A stretch of DNA of 64,000 bases from contig JAFSNR010000020.1 in NCBI GenBank assembly GCA_017443345.1, positions 62,001-126,000 of the forward strand, read 5' to 3'. Shown piece after piece: positions 1 to 8,749 of the stretch; positions within the stretch are counted from its first letter, which is position 1; each line of letters starts with the position of its first letter. This DNA comes from Prevotella sp. Lineage in GTDB: Bacteria > Bacteroidota > Bacteroidia > Bacteroidales > Bacteroidaceae. A program made the position numbers and the translations under genes. Under the pieces are notes generated by a model, which saw only the letters and a list, made by a program, of their open reading frames with translations, ran no database searches and was not told where the DNA came from.

Positions 1-1233
1 CGCCGTCAGCGTCTTCTCCTTCAGCTTCTTGTCGGCCACCTCGTAGTCGGTGCTCTCGAGCGTGATGTTCTTCGAGCGGATGAGGACGTCGCCCTCTACA
101 GGATGCTTGGCGGCGGTCAGCTGGCCCTGATCGTCGTACTTCATCTCCTTGTTGTCGGCCGTCGTGATCTCGACGTTCTTGGCGTTGACGCTGAGCTTGC
201 CTTCCTTCTTCAGCGAGCCGTCGGCCTCGAGGGCTGCTACGCTGACGGCATTGGCCTTCAGGGAGATGCCCGAAGCCTCGTTGTCGCGCAGATTGCCTTC
301 GCCGTCGACAGAAGTCAATGAGATATATTCACCGTCGATCGAGACGTGGGCGCCCGTGTAGTTCTTCTTGTAGGCATCGCCCTTCTTGATCTTGCCCTTC
401 TCGGCGTCGAGGCACTTCAGCTGGCGGCTGGTCTCGGCCAGCAGCGAGAGCACGTCGGCATAGCTGCGCACCTCTTCCGTCATCTGGAGTGACATCAGTT
501 CGATCTGGCCGTTGATATCTTCAAGAATGTCGAAACTACTGCGTACCATCTGGTCATCCACCACCAGTAGTTTTCTTTTTGCCAATAGCTTTTCCATTTG
601 GCCAATCATCAGTCCGAACGACAACTTATGCTTTGTAGCCTGCTTCTCGAGTTCTTGGCTGCGCTCCTTCAGTTTGCCGAGAAGCTTTGCCAGTTGTTCC
701 TCCTTACTCTCGCTCGATACGGAAGCGTCAATTTTTACGTGTTTGTCTGCGTGGATAAATATGCCGCTGCCGCCCGTAGAGCCAGGAATATCGGAGAACA
801 GTCCCTCGGCATCGCTGCTCTGCAGCGTGATGTTTCGCGCCTGACTCACTACCTCCGAACGTGGGTATACAACACGCTCGTGACCATCGCTACCAGGATC
901 TTCGGCAATCTGACGGATGCTGGGGGCACGCATATCAACCTGTCCACCCTCACCGATACCGTGAACGTCGACCTGAGTTCCACGAACGATAACATGCGAG
1001 GCGCAACCTTCCTTGAGCAATCCTCCCTCGTCAACATGGCCGATGATTATCTCTGGAGCAGAGAGAATCAGACGCTCGTTATCGCTGATATAACGACCTT
1101 TCTTCATACTGGCCATCTCCAGCTTCATCTGCTGCATCTCGGCCTTGCACTTACGGATTTCGTCTAAATCCTTCTTGACACTGCTCTCGAACTCCAACAG
1201 CTTATCTTGCCAATCTTTGAATATATAGCCCAT
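1..1233 (-). CDS. Coiled-coil/beta-repeat spike-associated protein, cassette D (3' end outside window)
   Basis: This is an open frame of 411 codons with no stop, starting at an ATG at 1233 and running off the left edge, so the C-terminus is missing. It begins MGYIFKDWQDKLLEFE, a short helical N-terminus (about residues 1-45) ending in KCKAEMQQMKLE. A beta-rich block follows (LILSAPEIIIGHVD, VIVRGTQVDV, then IRQIAEDPGSDGHERVV), then a central coiled coil at about residues 175-290, then repeated short beta strands of the type GKLSVNAKNVEITTAD. It is the same family as the products at 28875-30797 and 59321-61312. It starts 12 bp after the spike gene stop, so the two are surely co-transcribed. 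The beta repeats resemble the gp5/VgrG needle; I infer a trimeric fibre or tip component, with no proven function. Confidence 0.85.
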   Translation of the reverse strand, partial: MGYIFKDWQDKLLEFESSVKKDLDEIRKCKAEMQQMKLEMASMKKGRYISDNERLILSAPEIIIGHVDEGGLLKEGCASHVIVRGTQVDVHGIGEGGQVDMRAPSIRQIAEDPGSDGHERVVYPRSEVVSQARNITLQSSDAEGLFSDIPGSTGGSGIFIHADKHVKIDASVSSESKEEQLAKLLGKLKERSQELEKQATKHKLSFGLMIGQMEKLLAKRKLLVVDDQMVRSSFDILEDINGQIELMSLQMTEEVRSYADVLSLLAETSRQLKCLDAEKGKIKKGDAYKKNYTGAHVSIDGEYISLTSVDGEGNLRDNEASGISLKANAVSVAALEADGSLKKEGKLSVNAKNVEITTADNKEMKYDDQGQLTAAKHPVEGDVLIRSKNITLESTDYEVADKKLKEKTLTA

Positions 1234-1245
1234 AGTCTTCTTCTT

Positions 1246-4200
1246 TTATTTAATTTTACTTAATAGTTCCTTTAGATAATCGGGATTTCCTTGATTAGCC
1301 TTTTCAACTTTATGCAGACCTCCACCTTCGAAATCGATAGTAATATCTTTACTATCCGACAACAATATTTGTCCATTCTTCTTGTCATTCCACATGTCTT
1401 TCTCCTTGAAAGTGTGCAACCATCCATCGACATCTATGGCTTTCAGCAAAGGATCCTTCACGTTTTTGACAAAAGATGTAACGAAGCCTGGAGTTGGTTC
1501 TAATCTGATGGTACTCACAAAATTACTCCATTCGTTATCCATTTCAAATATGTTATCATTCAGATCCGTCTCCTTATACCTAATCTTAAGTATATCCTTA
1601 TAAGAATTATTCGCTGCCAATCTAATCAGTAGCAAAGCAGAAAACCTACGTTTCAGTTTTGTAGGATTACTTACAGCATCAATAGGGGTATCTGTAGATA
1701 GGAAGGCATCATTAAATGTATCATTAGTTAAATATTTAGCATCGAAATCAGTTACACATGAATCTTCGATCTCTTCGTTGATATTTTTACCAACCTGCCA
1801 TATATCTTGCTCCACCGGTAAAGCATCGGGGCTTAGTACAGGCATTGAAACGAAATTGTTCAAATGACTAAATAGTGTTACAGCAGATTTTCCTAATGCA
1901 TTGGCAGAAGTAAGAAATTCGTCCCTTGCTTGAGCATCTTGCTTATTAGGGTCGAAAGTGAAATCTTTTAGTTCAAGATCTACCCATTGTGCCAAACCCA
2001 TACTATCCACGATAATATCCGGATTAGCTGCAGTGCCATCCAAGCAGCTTATACGATTGTCGTATTCTCTCTTCTTATTATAGGCATCCCGCCAATTCTT
2101 CTTATAGGTATCACAGAAAGAAGTAATTGTCTCATTAACAGATCGAATAATATATACAACGTAGGAATACAAATCTCGGTTTTCTGCCAGCTTGTCGCAA
2201 TTATAATTATTCAATGACGGTATTAATGCGGAAAGCTTAGGAGATACCTCGTTCGTATAACGGTCTTGTTGGATCATAGCCATTCCTGGGCCAGCCTCCA
2301 ACTTCATATAACGATGCGATTTAATCTGGGTGGTTCCCTCAACAGGTCTAAGAACTACCTCTAAGGCCGTGCGCACAAGACTGACGTCGACCCAAGGCAA
2401 TACGACTTCCTTGAGGAAATTGGTTACACTCATTCCCGCTAATGTACCTGCCAACTCAGAACCGCTATTGTATTTCTTTTTACGTTTTGATATTGTCTCT
2501 ATGTTTGCACCGGAGGTCAGCGACAGGTTGTTGCCTGCCTTGATGGACACATTCTTGCCCTCAATCTTAATGTCGCCGTTAGGTGCCGAGATAGTGATGC
2601 CCGTAAAGGCGTTAAGGCTCACGGTACCCAATGAAGAGCTAATTTTGACGCTTCGCTTATCGGACGACATGTCAATAGAATAAAGCCCGTATCGGTCGCC
2701 AATCTTGATGCCGCCCGCCAGATCCTTCGATTTAGGCCATTTGACGCCAACATTATCAAGAATTAAATTGTTTAACACCCCTATACCTGGATAGACGCTG
2801 GCGGCGAACCCCGCGTCGCTGGAGGGGTCCTTAAAGGTAATACCGTGACCATTGGGAGAGACGATGGCTATCGAGGCCCCTTTGTGAAGATTGGGACCCA
2901 CTTGACGGTTGATACGCTCGTCGGGCTCCAGCACGTTCTTAGAGAACAGACTGCCTACGACATAGGGACGCTCCACGTTACCGCACTCATAGTTGACGAG
3001 CACCTCGTCGCCCAACCTCGGTTTGAAAATGGTTCCACCGCCGTCGGTTGCCATCGGGGAGGTCATGCGGATCCAAGGCGATGCCATCGCCGAAACCACT
3101 TTCTGCAATTCTTTCGCCAATTTGTCGACAGCTTCCTCCTTTTTCTCCAGTTCTTTCTTTGCCTTTTCAGTGTCCTTCTTCGCGTCCTCAACTTCCTTCT
3201 TCTTACCGCCAGTCAGCGTACCATCTTTACCCTTCACTTCAATCTGGTTGTTGATAATCTCTTTCTTCGTAGATTCATTGAGTTCGTCAAAATAGTCCTC
3301 TATGCCCTTCTTTTGTTGGAGCAGAATGTATTTCTCGCGCTGTGCTTCCAACTTTTCTTTCTCTTTCTCGAGGAGATTCTCCGCATACAGGATGCTTTCT
3401 TCATTATCATTACCATCCAGCTTTTCAAGCTCCAGTTTATCTATTTTATCCTGTATAGTTTTGATCGTTGCTTTTAAGCCACCCTTATCATCTGCACCGG
3501 AAATCTGCTTTTTCAGTGAGTCGATCTTATCTTTGTTATCCCCGATTTTAGTATTCAGATCAGTCTTATTATTACCCGTCTCAACATTATACTTCAATTG
3601 CAACAGTTCGTTCTCTTTCTCTAGCTCTTCCTTCTTGCGCTCCAGCTCTTCAAGTTCCTTGTCGAGTGCCGCTTTTTCTGATTTCAGACTCTTGAGCTCA
3701 GCCTGTCGCTTGACAACATCTGCCTCCTTTTTATTCACTTCGGCCTCCAACGGAGCGATCTTCTCCTGCGCTTCATCTAATTCAGCTTCTGTGACGTTAT
3801 TCTTCAGGTTATCGTCCTCCGTCGAAGCATCCAGTGTTTTATTCAGCTCCGAGAGTCTATCGATAATCTCCTTCAGAGCTTTCTCTTTGTCGACCTTATT
3901 ATCGTCCAAAATCAGCTTCTCCTTCTTCAGCACGTCGAGATCCTTTTCCAACTGCTCCTGCTTCTGTTTCTTTTCCAGATAGGTTTTCTGAGCTGCTTCG
4001 TATTCCTCCTCAGCCTGCTTCAGTTTTACCATAACTCCACAGTTATCCGTCTGCCAGGGGTACACGATGCGCACACGGCCTTGATATTTGGGGTCGTTGC
4101 TGGCGGTGACGAAAGCCGTCTGCGGCTCTGCCTTCCTGACTACCGGCACATTCAGCACGGGTGGATAAGGCTTGTAGACCTCCTGCTCATCCTCTTTAGT

Positions 4201-5760
4201 CTTCAGATATGGGATAGCAAATATTTTCTGGTTCTGGGTTTTCTCCATCTTCGGGCTATCAGTACCATCATAGTCCGTATAAACATGAGGTGTTTGAGTC
4301 GTTTGATCCGTATCAACACCTCTAACCATCAGGATCTGAATCACGACATAGGGGTCGCCTGTCTCGCTGAGTTTGATCTTGTCACCCAACTTCACGTCGG
4401 TATAATTCGTACCCATATCGATACAGATAATGTCGCGCTGCAACTGTTCCTCGTATTTCCTGACATCGCGGTAATAGTCGAGCGTAGTCCACCCTTCTTT
4501 GGAGAGAGAGCCGAAGGGCACGACGCAGGTTTCACCGTCGCCTTTCTCCAACATCTTGGCTGTCTCTTTTCCCTGCTCAAACGTAATATAGTCTGTTTTT
4601 CCAGTACTATTCTTCTTGGCATTCGATATACCAGCCTCAATGAGTGCTTTTGTTTCATCAGCCACCACTTTAAATGAACAGTCGATGAAATCGGCTGAAT
4701 TGGCAGTGATGTCGTAAAGTATGGGGAAGATCTGAGTAGCGGCTTTTTCACCGTCAGTCCCCACGCCACCCATCTCTCTCTCGAAGGTGGTAAACTTGTC
4801 GGCATAGAGCGGAAAGAAGAACTCATCGGAAGTCAGCTCGGTATTATAGACCATATTTCGTGGGAAAGCATCGTGAGGATAGCCTGCCGCGTTCTTCTTT
4901 GCCACATCATAATTAGTTTTCTCCATCACGCCCCACTTGTCCTTCATGGTGTCGCGGGTATAGCGATCGATGGCGAGTTTGCTGGAAGAGATGCTCTTGT
5001 AAGTGATAGAGTCATACCCCTCAATCAAAATCGGATCCAGCTCTCTTGTCTTCTCTATTTCTATTTCATTTTCATCTTTTTCTTTGTACTTTTCAATACG
5101 GGTTTTCAGACCCAGATTCAGATTTCCGTCCTCGAAGTAGAGAAACTCACCGCAGCGGTTGGCCGTTCGCGACAGGAAGTCGTAGAACGATTCATTATAC
5201 TGCACTAGGTAGGGATGTATAAACTCCGAGGCGAACTTAACAACGACCTTTTTCCCCGTCTGTTCGCGGTCAGTGTTCATCGTTGTTGAATACATGTACT
5301 TCAGCATGCGCATCCCTTCGAAATCTACTTTTACCGCCGTTTCTCCAAACTTGAAGTTAAGGCGCTCTTTGTTCAGAATCTCCGATCCCAACTTCAAGCC
5401 AGCATACACCTTACTATATTTGTCGAGCGTCATCAACTTGTCCATGCTGTAAATAACAAGCTTCACAAAGATACTGACATCATTCTTTTTCTCCTGCGGA
5501 AGAACCTCGTGGACATAATAGTTTTGCGCAATGACCGTATCACCGTTCTTCAGACTGACTTCCTTCATAAGAAACATTTCGGTAAGTTGAGAGATTGTCT
5601 TTTTGGGCCTGAGGCTGATTTCTGCCACAATCTCTCCCGGCTGATAGACCCTACGGTTAAACCAGAGATTATGCAGGTTATATTCTATGCTTAATTTTCC
5701 TATCGTAGCTTGCACAGGGAAAAAATAGCCACCAATTTCAAGTTTAAAGTTGTATGCCAT
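1246..5760 (-). CDS. Giant VgrG-like spike protein with coiled coil inserted in the OB fold, cassette D
   Basis: The 1504-residue protein is two to three times the usual VgrG length. The N-terminal part (about 1-555) is gp27-like: RRVYQPGEIVAEI, then PYLVQYNESFYDFLSR at about 183, matching the VgrG segment where the partner receptor domain folds. The OB fold starts at GRVRIVYPWQ (to about 570), is interrupted by 323 residues of Glu/Lys-rich heptads, and resumes at SPWIRMTSPMATDGGG and GDEVLVNYECGNVERPYVVG (about 916). Needle-like repeats (NAFTGITISAPNGDIKIEGK) occupy about 1050-1085, followed by about 400 residues of unrecognised sequence ending near GQILLSDSKD. It sits 29 bp behind a STAS gene and 12 bp ahead of the beta-repeat gene. 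Known for the family: VgrG trimers tip contractile injection systems. The inserted coiled coil is not part of any VgrG I know. Confidence 0.85.
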   Translation of the reverse strand: MAYNFKLEIGGYFFPVQATIGKLSIEYNLHNLWFNRRVYQPGEIVAEISLRPKKTISQLTEMFLMKEVSLKNGDTVIAQNYYVHEVLPQEKKNDVSIFVKLVIYSMDKLMTLDKYSKVYAGLKLGSEILNKERLNFKFGETAVKVDFEGMRMLKYMYSTTMNTDREQTGKKVVVKFASEFIHPYLVQYNESFYDFLSRTANRCGEFLYFEDGNLNLGLKTRIEKYKEKDENEIEIEKTRELDPILIEGYDSITYKSISSSKLAIDRYTRDTMKDKWGVMEKTNYDVAKKNAAGYPHDAFPRNMVYNTELTSDEFFFPLYADKFTTFEREMGGVGTDGEKAATQIFPILYDITANSADFIDCSFKVVADETKALIEAGISNAKKNSTGKTDYITFEQGKETAKMLEKGDGETCVVPFGSLSKEGWTTLDYYRDVRKYEEQLQRDIICIDMGTNYTDVKLGDKIKLSETGDPYVVIQILMVRGVDTDQTTQTPHVYTDYDGTDSPKMEKTQNQKIFAIPYLKTKEDEQEVYKPYPPVLNVPVVRKAEPQTAFVTASNDPKYQGRVRIVYPWQTDNCGVMVKLKQAEEEYEAAQKTYLEKKQKQEQLEKDLDVLKKEKLILDDNKVDKEKALKEIIDRLSELNKTLDASTEDDNLKNNVTEAELDEAQEKIAPLEAEVNKKEADVVKRQAELKSLKSEKAALDKELEELERKKEELEKENELLQLKYNVETGNNKTDLNTKIGDNKDKIDSLKKQISGADDKGGLKATIKTIQDKIDKLELEKLDGNDNEESILYAENLLEKEKEKLEAQREKYILLQQKKGIEDYFDELNESTKKEIINNQIEVKGKDGTLTGGKKKEVEDAKKDTEKAKKELEKKEEAVDKLAKELQKVVSAMASPWIRMTSPMATDGGGTIFKPRLGDEVLVNYECGNVERPYVVGSLFSKNVLEPDERINRQVGPNLHKGASIAIVSPNGHGITFKDPSSDAGFAASVYPGIGVLNNLILDNVGVKWPKSKDLAGGIKIGDRYGLYSIDMSSDKRSVKISSSLGTVSLNAFTGITISAPNGDIKIEGKNVSIKAGNNLSLTSGANIETISKRKKKYNSGSELAGTLAGMSVTNFLKEVVLPWVDVSLVRTALEVVLRPVEGTTQIKSHRYMKLEAGPGMAMIQQDRYTNEVSPKLSALIPSLNNYNCDKLAENRDLYSYVVYIIRSVNETITSFCDTYKKNWRDAYNKKREYDNRISCLDGTAANPDIIVDSMGLAQWVDLELKDFTFDPNKQDAQARDEFLTSANALGKSAVTLFSHLNNFVSMPVLSPDALPVEQDIWQVGKNINEEIEDSCVTDFDAKYLTNDTFNDAFLSTDTPIDAVSNPTKLKRRFSALLLIRLAANNSYKDILKIRYKETDLNDNIFEMDNEWSNFVSTIRLEPTPGFVTSFVKNVKDPLLKAIDVDGWLHTFKEKDMWNDKKNGQILLSDSKDITIDFEGGGLHKVEKANQGNPDYLKELLSKIK

Positions 5761-5789
5761 AGTTGATCGTTTTTAGTTTCTGAAAATCC

Positions 5790-6092
5790 TTATTTAAATT
5801 CGAACACGTTTGCGAGGCCTGTTGTTGCAAACACGTTCCAAACGAAATCGCTCATACCTGTAATGCAGACATGCTTGCCAGCCGACTGGGTATCGAGGGC
5901 GATACAGAGGAATACACGGAGACCGCTCGATGAAACATACTCCAGACGGGAGCAGTCGATGAGAATCTCCTTGGTCTCACTTGTGAAGATGGGCTGGATC
6001 GCTGTCTCCACTTCAGGTACAGAGAGCGTGTCCATGACTCCTTCAAATACGACGGTGATCAGACCGTCCTTGTCTTCGATTGTAGTATTCAT
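5790..6092 (-). CDS. STAS-domain protein (anti-sigma-factor antagonist type), cassette D
   Basis: The 100-residue single-domain protein has the SpoIIAA/RsbV pattern: a strand (DGLITVVFEGVMDTLS), a helix, then IDCSRLEYVSSSGLRVFL, where the Ser of SSG is the residue normally phosphorylated by an RsbW/SpoIIAB-type kinase. It is followed after 29 bp by the spike gene and has its own promoter facing left. The phosphatase gene at 6244 starts 151 bp away on the other strand. In partner switching, the unphosphorylated STAS protein binds the kinase or another target. Here it is probably the switch for the spike cassette. Which kinase phosphorylates it cannot be seen; the only kinase of this type in the window is at 57732. 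Confidence 0.9.
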   Translation of the reverse strand: MNTTIEDKDGLITVVFEGVMDTLSVPEVETAIQPIFTSETKEILIDCSRLEYVSSSGLRVFLCIALDTQSAGKHVCITGMSDFVWNVFATTGLANVFEFK

Positions 6093-6139
6093 TATCTTAA
6101 TGATTTGGGTTATGATTTTTATTCTCTAGTTTTCGTTCG

Positions 6140-6171
6140 CAAATATAAGAAGATTTTCGTAAATATCCAAA
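6140..6171 (-). promoter_or_regulatory. Promoter for the cassette D STAS-spike operon
   Basis: On the minus strand a TTTG (6168-6171) is followed after exactly 20 bp by TATATTTG (6140-6147), the Bacteroidetes TTTG/TAnnTTTG promoter. The start codon at 6092 lies about 45 bp downstream. It is back to back with the promoter of the phosphatase gene at 6244. Confidence 0.7.
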
Positions 6172-6186
6172 TAATTTGGAAGAATA

Positions 6187-6218
6187 TTTGTGCGTTTCGA
6201 AAAATAATAGTATTTTTG
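6187..6218 (+). promoter_or_regulatory. Promoter for dCache-PP2C phosphatase gene
   Basis: TTTG (6187-6190), 20 bp, TATTTTTG (6211-6218), then a leader of about 22 nt to the ATG at 6244. The stretch from the -7 box to the start codon is clearly related to that in front of the paralogous gene at 22327 (both have GCAGC, then AAAC and AAAACC). Confidence 0.7.
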
Positions 6219-6243
6219 CAGCGAAACCAAAACCAGACAACCT

Positions 6244-8037
6244 ATGGTGCAGACAAAAACTGATACGTCAAAGACAAAGACTAAAGCCAATCTCAAATCC
6301 CAGAACCTCTGGGAGCGGCTGAAGAGTGTCATCAAGCGGAACCTCGGACTGGCGGCCATCCTGGCAGCAGCTTTTATCTTGGGAATAGCCTCAGCCGTAA
6401 TGGGCTACTATAACCGTTCCATCCTCCAAGACACGATGGAGCGTCTGGTAGAACAGGAGATGGACGCCATCTTCTACCGCATCCATAACCAGCTGTCGAA
6501 GGTGGAGGTGACCCTCAACAATATGGCGTGGGTGGTGAGCGACGACCTCGCTGAAGCCGACTCGATGTACGTCATCACGCGACGCATGGTGGAGAATAAT
6601 CCTGCCATCCTGGGCGGCACCATCTCCTTCGTCCCGAACTATTACCCCGAGAAAGGATACTGGTTTGAACCCTACGCAGTCAGAAGGACAAAGGCCGACG
6701 GCAGAGAGACCATCGAGACCATCCAGCTGGGGTCGGAATCGCACGACTATACGAAAAGCGAATTCTTCACCGCACCCATCGCCAAGAACGACGGGCACTG
6801 GTGTGAACCTTATCTGGACGCCGAAGGTGCAAAGGCGATGGTGACCACCTACGGCACACCCGTGCATGACCGCAAGGGGAAAACGGTGGCTGTGGTCGAT
6901 GCCGACCTGTCGCTCGACTGGCTCAACCAGGTGATCGCTGAGGAAAAGACCTACCCGAGTACCCAGCGTTACCTCGTGACTGGCAGTCACCAGCTGCTGG
7001 CCGGCGAAGAAGGACCGGAGCTGCAGGCAGCACTCAGACTGCTGACCGAAGCCCACAACAAGGAGAGCAACCACAGAGTGAAAAACGAGGAGGGCAAGGA
7101 GCAGCACGTCTTCTTCCACCCCGTAGGCGGTATGACGGACTGGGTGCTCATCACCGTCCTCGACGACAATGACGTCTTCGGCAGGATGCTCAGGAGCCGA
7201 CGGATCGTGCTCTTCTTGTCGCTTATCGGACTGACAGCACTGGGGTTCATCGTCTACCGCACCTCGAGGAACCTGGAGAACCTGCGCAAGGTGAATGCCG
7301 CCAAAGAGCGGATTGACTCAGACTTGCGCGTGGCCAACAAGATCCAGATGAGCATGTTGCCCGAACAGCATCTGAAGAACGACCAAGTGGACGTCTTCGG
7401 ATCGCTGGTGCCTGCACGCGAGGTAGGAGGCGACCTGTTCGACTACTTCATACGCGACGGGAAGCTGTTCTTCTGTATCGGTGATGTCAGCGGCAAGGGT
7501 ATGCCTTCGGCCATGCTGATGTCGAGCACCTGCTCGCTGTTCCGATCGTACGCAGCCCACGATGACAATCCTGCCCGCATCATGCAAGCCATCAACGAGG
7601 CAGCCTGTCAGAAGAACCCCACCCACATGTTCGTAACGGTCTTCATCGGTGTGCTCGACCTGCAGACGGGACATCTGTGCTATTGTAATGCGGGGCACGA
7701 CGCACCTATCATCCTGAGTCCGGAGTTCTCGTCGCTGACCATACTGCCTCATATCGCCATCGGTCTGTTCAGCACCATGAAGTATAGTCTGCAGGAGACT
7801 GACCTGCCGGCTGGTACTACCTTCTTCCTCTATACCGACGGACTGACGGAGGCGATGGACAAGGAGGATCATCCGTTCGGACTGGAGCGCGCGAAGGCCG
7901 TACTACAGCGATGCGCGGAGCAACGACAGAGTCCCGAAGAGATCATCAGCACCATCAGTGAGGAGGTGCACCACTTTGTAAAGGCAGCCGAACAGAGCGA
8001 TGACCTGACGCTGCTGGCTATCAGTTATCAGCCTTAA
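6244..8037 (+). CDS. Membrane SpoIIE/PP2C-type phosphatase with extracytoplasmic dCache-like sensor
   Basis: 597 residues: a cytoplasmic start, a membrane segment at about 33-55, a periplasmic region of about 260 residues that reads as a dCache/PDC sensor (NNPAILGGTISFVPNYYPEKG, KSEFFTAPIA, TVAVVDADLSLDWL), a second membrane segment at about 320-340, a short helical linker, and a PP2C domain from about 365. The metal-binding motifs are present: GGDLFDYF, IGDVSGKGMPSAML, YTDGLTEAMD and SDDLTLLAI. Family members remove phosphate from a STAS-domain partner in response to a signal, here presumably an external small molecule. It is divergent from the STAS gene at 5790-6092 and converges on cassette C. 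It is a close paralogue of 22327-24144, which lies in an operon with a STAS and a spike gene. Confidence 0.92.
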   Translation: MVQTKTDTSKTKTKANLKSQNLWERLKSVIKRNLGLAAILAAAFILGIASAVMGYYNRSILQDTMERLVEQEMDAIFYRIHNQLSKVEVTLNNMAWVVSDDLAEADSMYVITRRMVENNPAILGGTISFVPNYYPEKGYWFEPYAVRRTKADGRETIETIQLGSESHDYTKSEFFTAPIAKNDGHWCEPYLDAEGAKAMVTTYGTPVHDRKGKTVAVVDADLSLDWLNQVIAEEKTYPSTQRYLVTGSHQLLAGEEGPELQAALRLLTEAHNKESNHRVKNEEGKEQHVFFHPVGGMTDWVLITVLDDNDVFGRMLRSRRIVLFLSLIGLTALGFIVYRTSRNLENLRKVNAAKERIDSDLRVANKIQMSMLPEQHLKNDQVDVFGSLVPAREVGGDLFDYFIRDGKLFFCIGDVSGKGMPSAMLMSSTCSLFRSYAAHDDNPARIMQAINEAACQKNPTHMFVTVFIGVLDLQTGHLCYCNAGHDAPIILSPEFSSLTILPHIAIGLFSTMKYSLQETDLPAGTTFFLYTDGLTEAMDKEDHPFGLERAKAVLQRCAEQRQSPEEIISTISEEVHHFVKAAEQSDDLTLLAISYQP

Positions 8038-8040
8038 ATC

Positions 8041-8068
8041 ATCATCCCCGCCGATTGGCGGGGATGAT
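8041..8068. terminator. Bidirectional hairpin terminator
   Basis: A perfect 12-bp stem (8041-8052 with 8057-8068) closes a GATT loop. It lies between the converging phosphatase gene (ends 8037) and the cassette C tail gene (ends 8075). The core is the same as the hairpin at 31511-31540, which follows the homologous gene in cassette B. Confidence 0.75.
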
Positions 8069-8074
8069 TGCTGA

Positions 8075-8743
8075 TTATTCATCCTGACCCAGTCGCATAC
8101 CTTGACTGTAATCGAAGTTGTTGGCCTCTCCCAACTTCTGATTTTCCTTTTCTTCCAGATAGCGCTGATAAGCCTCATCGATTTCAGTCTGCTTCTGCTC
8201 GAGTTGGTTATCGGCCATCTTCTGAGTCCGTTCATGAAGCTCATCGAGGGCTTGCAGGGCCTCGTCGGTCTCGTCTTTGGAGACGCCGACCTTCGTCAGG
8301 TTCTCCAGCAGACTCTCCTTGAACTCGACACGGATGGCCTCAAGACGAGCGCCGCATTCCTCATGGAGTCCCTTGATGGCATTCTGCAGGAAGTCGTGAC
8401 GGTTCTCATCGACCTCAGGCATCGTGTAAAGGATGTATGACCCACCACCAGAGGTCTTGAGCTCCATCTTAAACTCGGGATGGGCCTCGTAGATGCCCTG
8501 AATGATGTCCTGCTGATTGTTCTCGTTCTTGGGATAGACACTGAACTGGAACTCATCGGGACTATAGACATTGGCCACATCCTCGATATTGTAGACCTGA
8601 TCACCAAGATAGACATTGACAGGCATCAGTGCTCCCAACTCAGCTTTGACACAGAGGTTCATATACCTGTAGCTGAGCAGGGAGACGTAGGCACTCATCT
8701 TCTTCTGGGCACTGTCGATTTCTGTTATGACGTAGTTATTCAT
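8075..8743 (-). CDS. Third cassette protein (222 aa, helical tail ending SQGMRLGQDE), cassette C
   Basis: This intact 222-residue protein has no signal peptide and I do not recognise the family. The N-terminal half (about 1-110) is mixed alpha/beta: YRYMNLCVKAELGALMPV, VYNIEDVANVYSPDEF, IIQGIYEAHPEFKMEL. The C-terminal half (about 120-210) is charged and helical, probably a coiled coil (DEALQALDELHERTQK), and ends NNFDYSQGMRLGQDE. The paralogues are at 30830-31507 and 58589-59281; the first shares the same C-terminal tail. It starts only 6 bp after the truncated beta-repeat gene. Constant position as last gene of the set suggests a chaperone, adaptor or structural partner of the spike. The role is unknown. 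It remains open although the two genes before it are broken. Confidence 0.85.
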   Translation of the reverse strand: MNNYVITEIDSAQKKMSAYVSLLSYRYMNLCVKAELGALMPVNVYLGDQVYNIEDVANVYSPDEFQFSVYPKNENNQQDIIQGIYEAHPEFKMELKTSGGGSYILYTMPEVDENRHDFLQNAIKGLHEECGARLEAIRVEFKESLLENLTKVGVSKDETDEALQALDELHERTQKMADNQLEQKQTEIDEAYQRYLEEKENQKLGEANNFDYSQGMRLGQDE

Positions 8744-8749
8744 ATCCGT

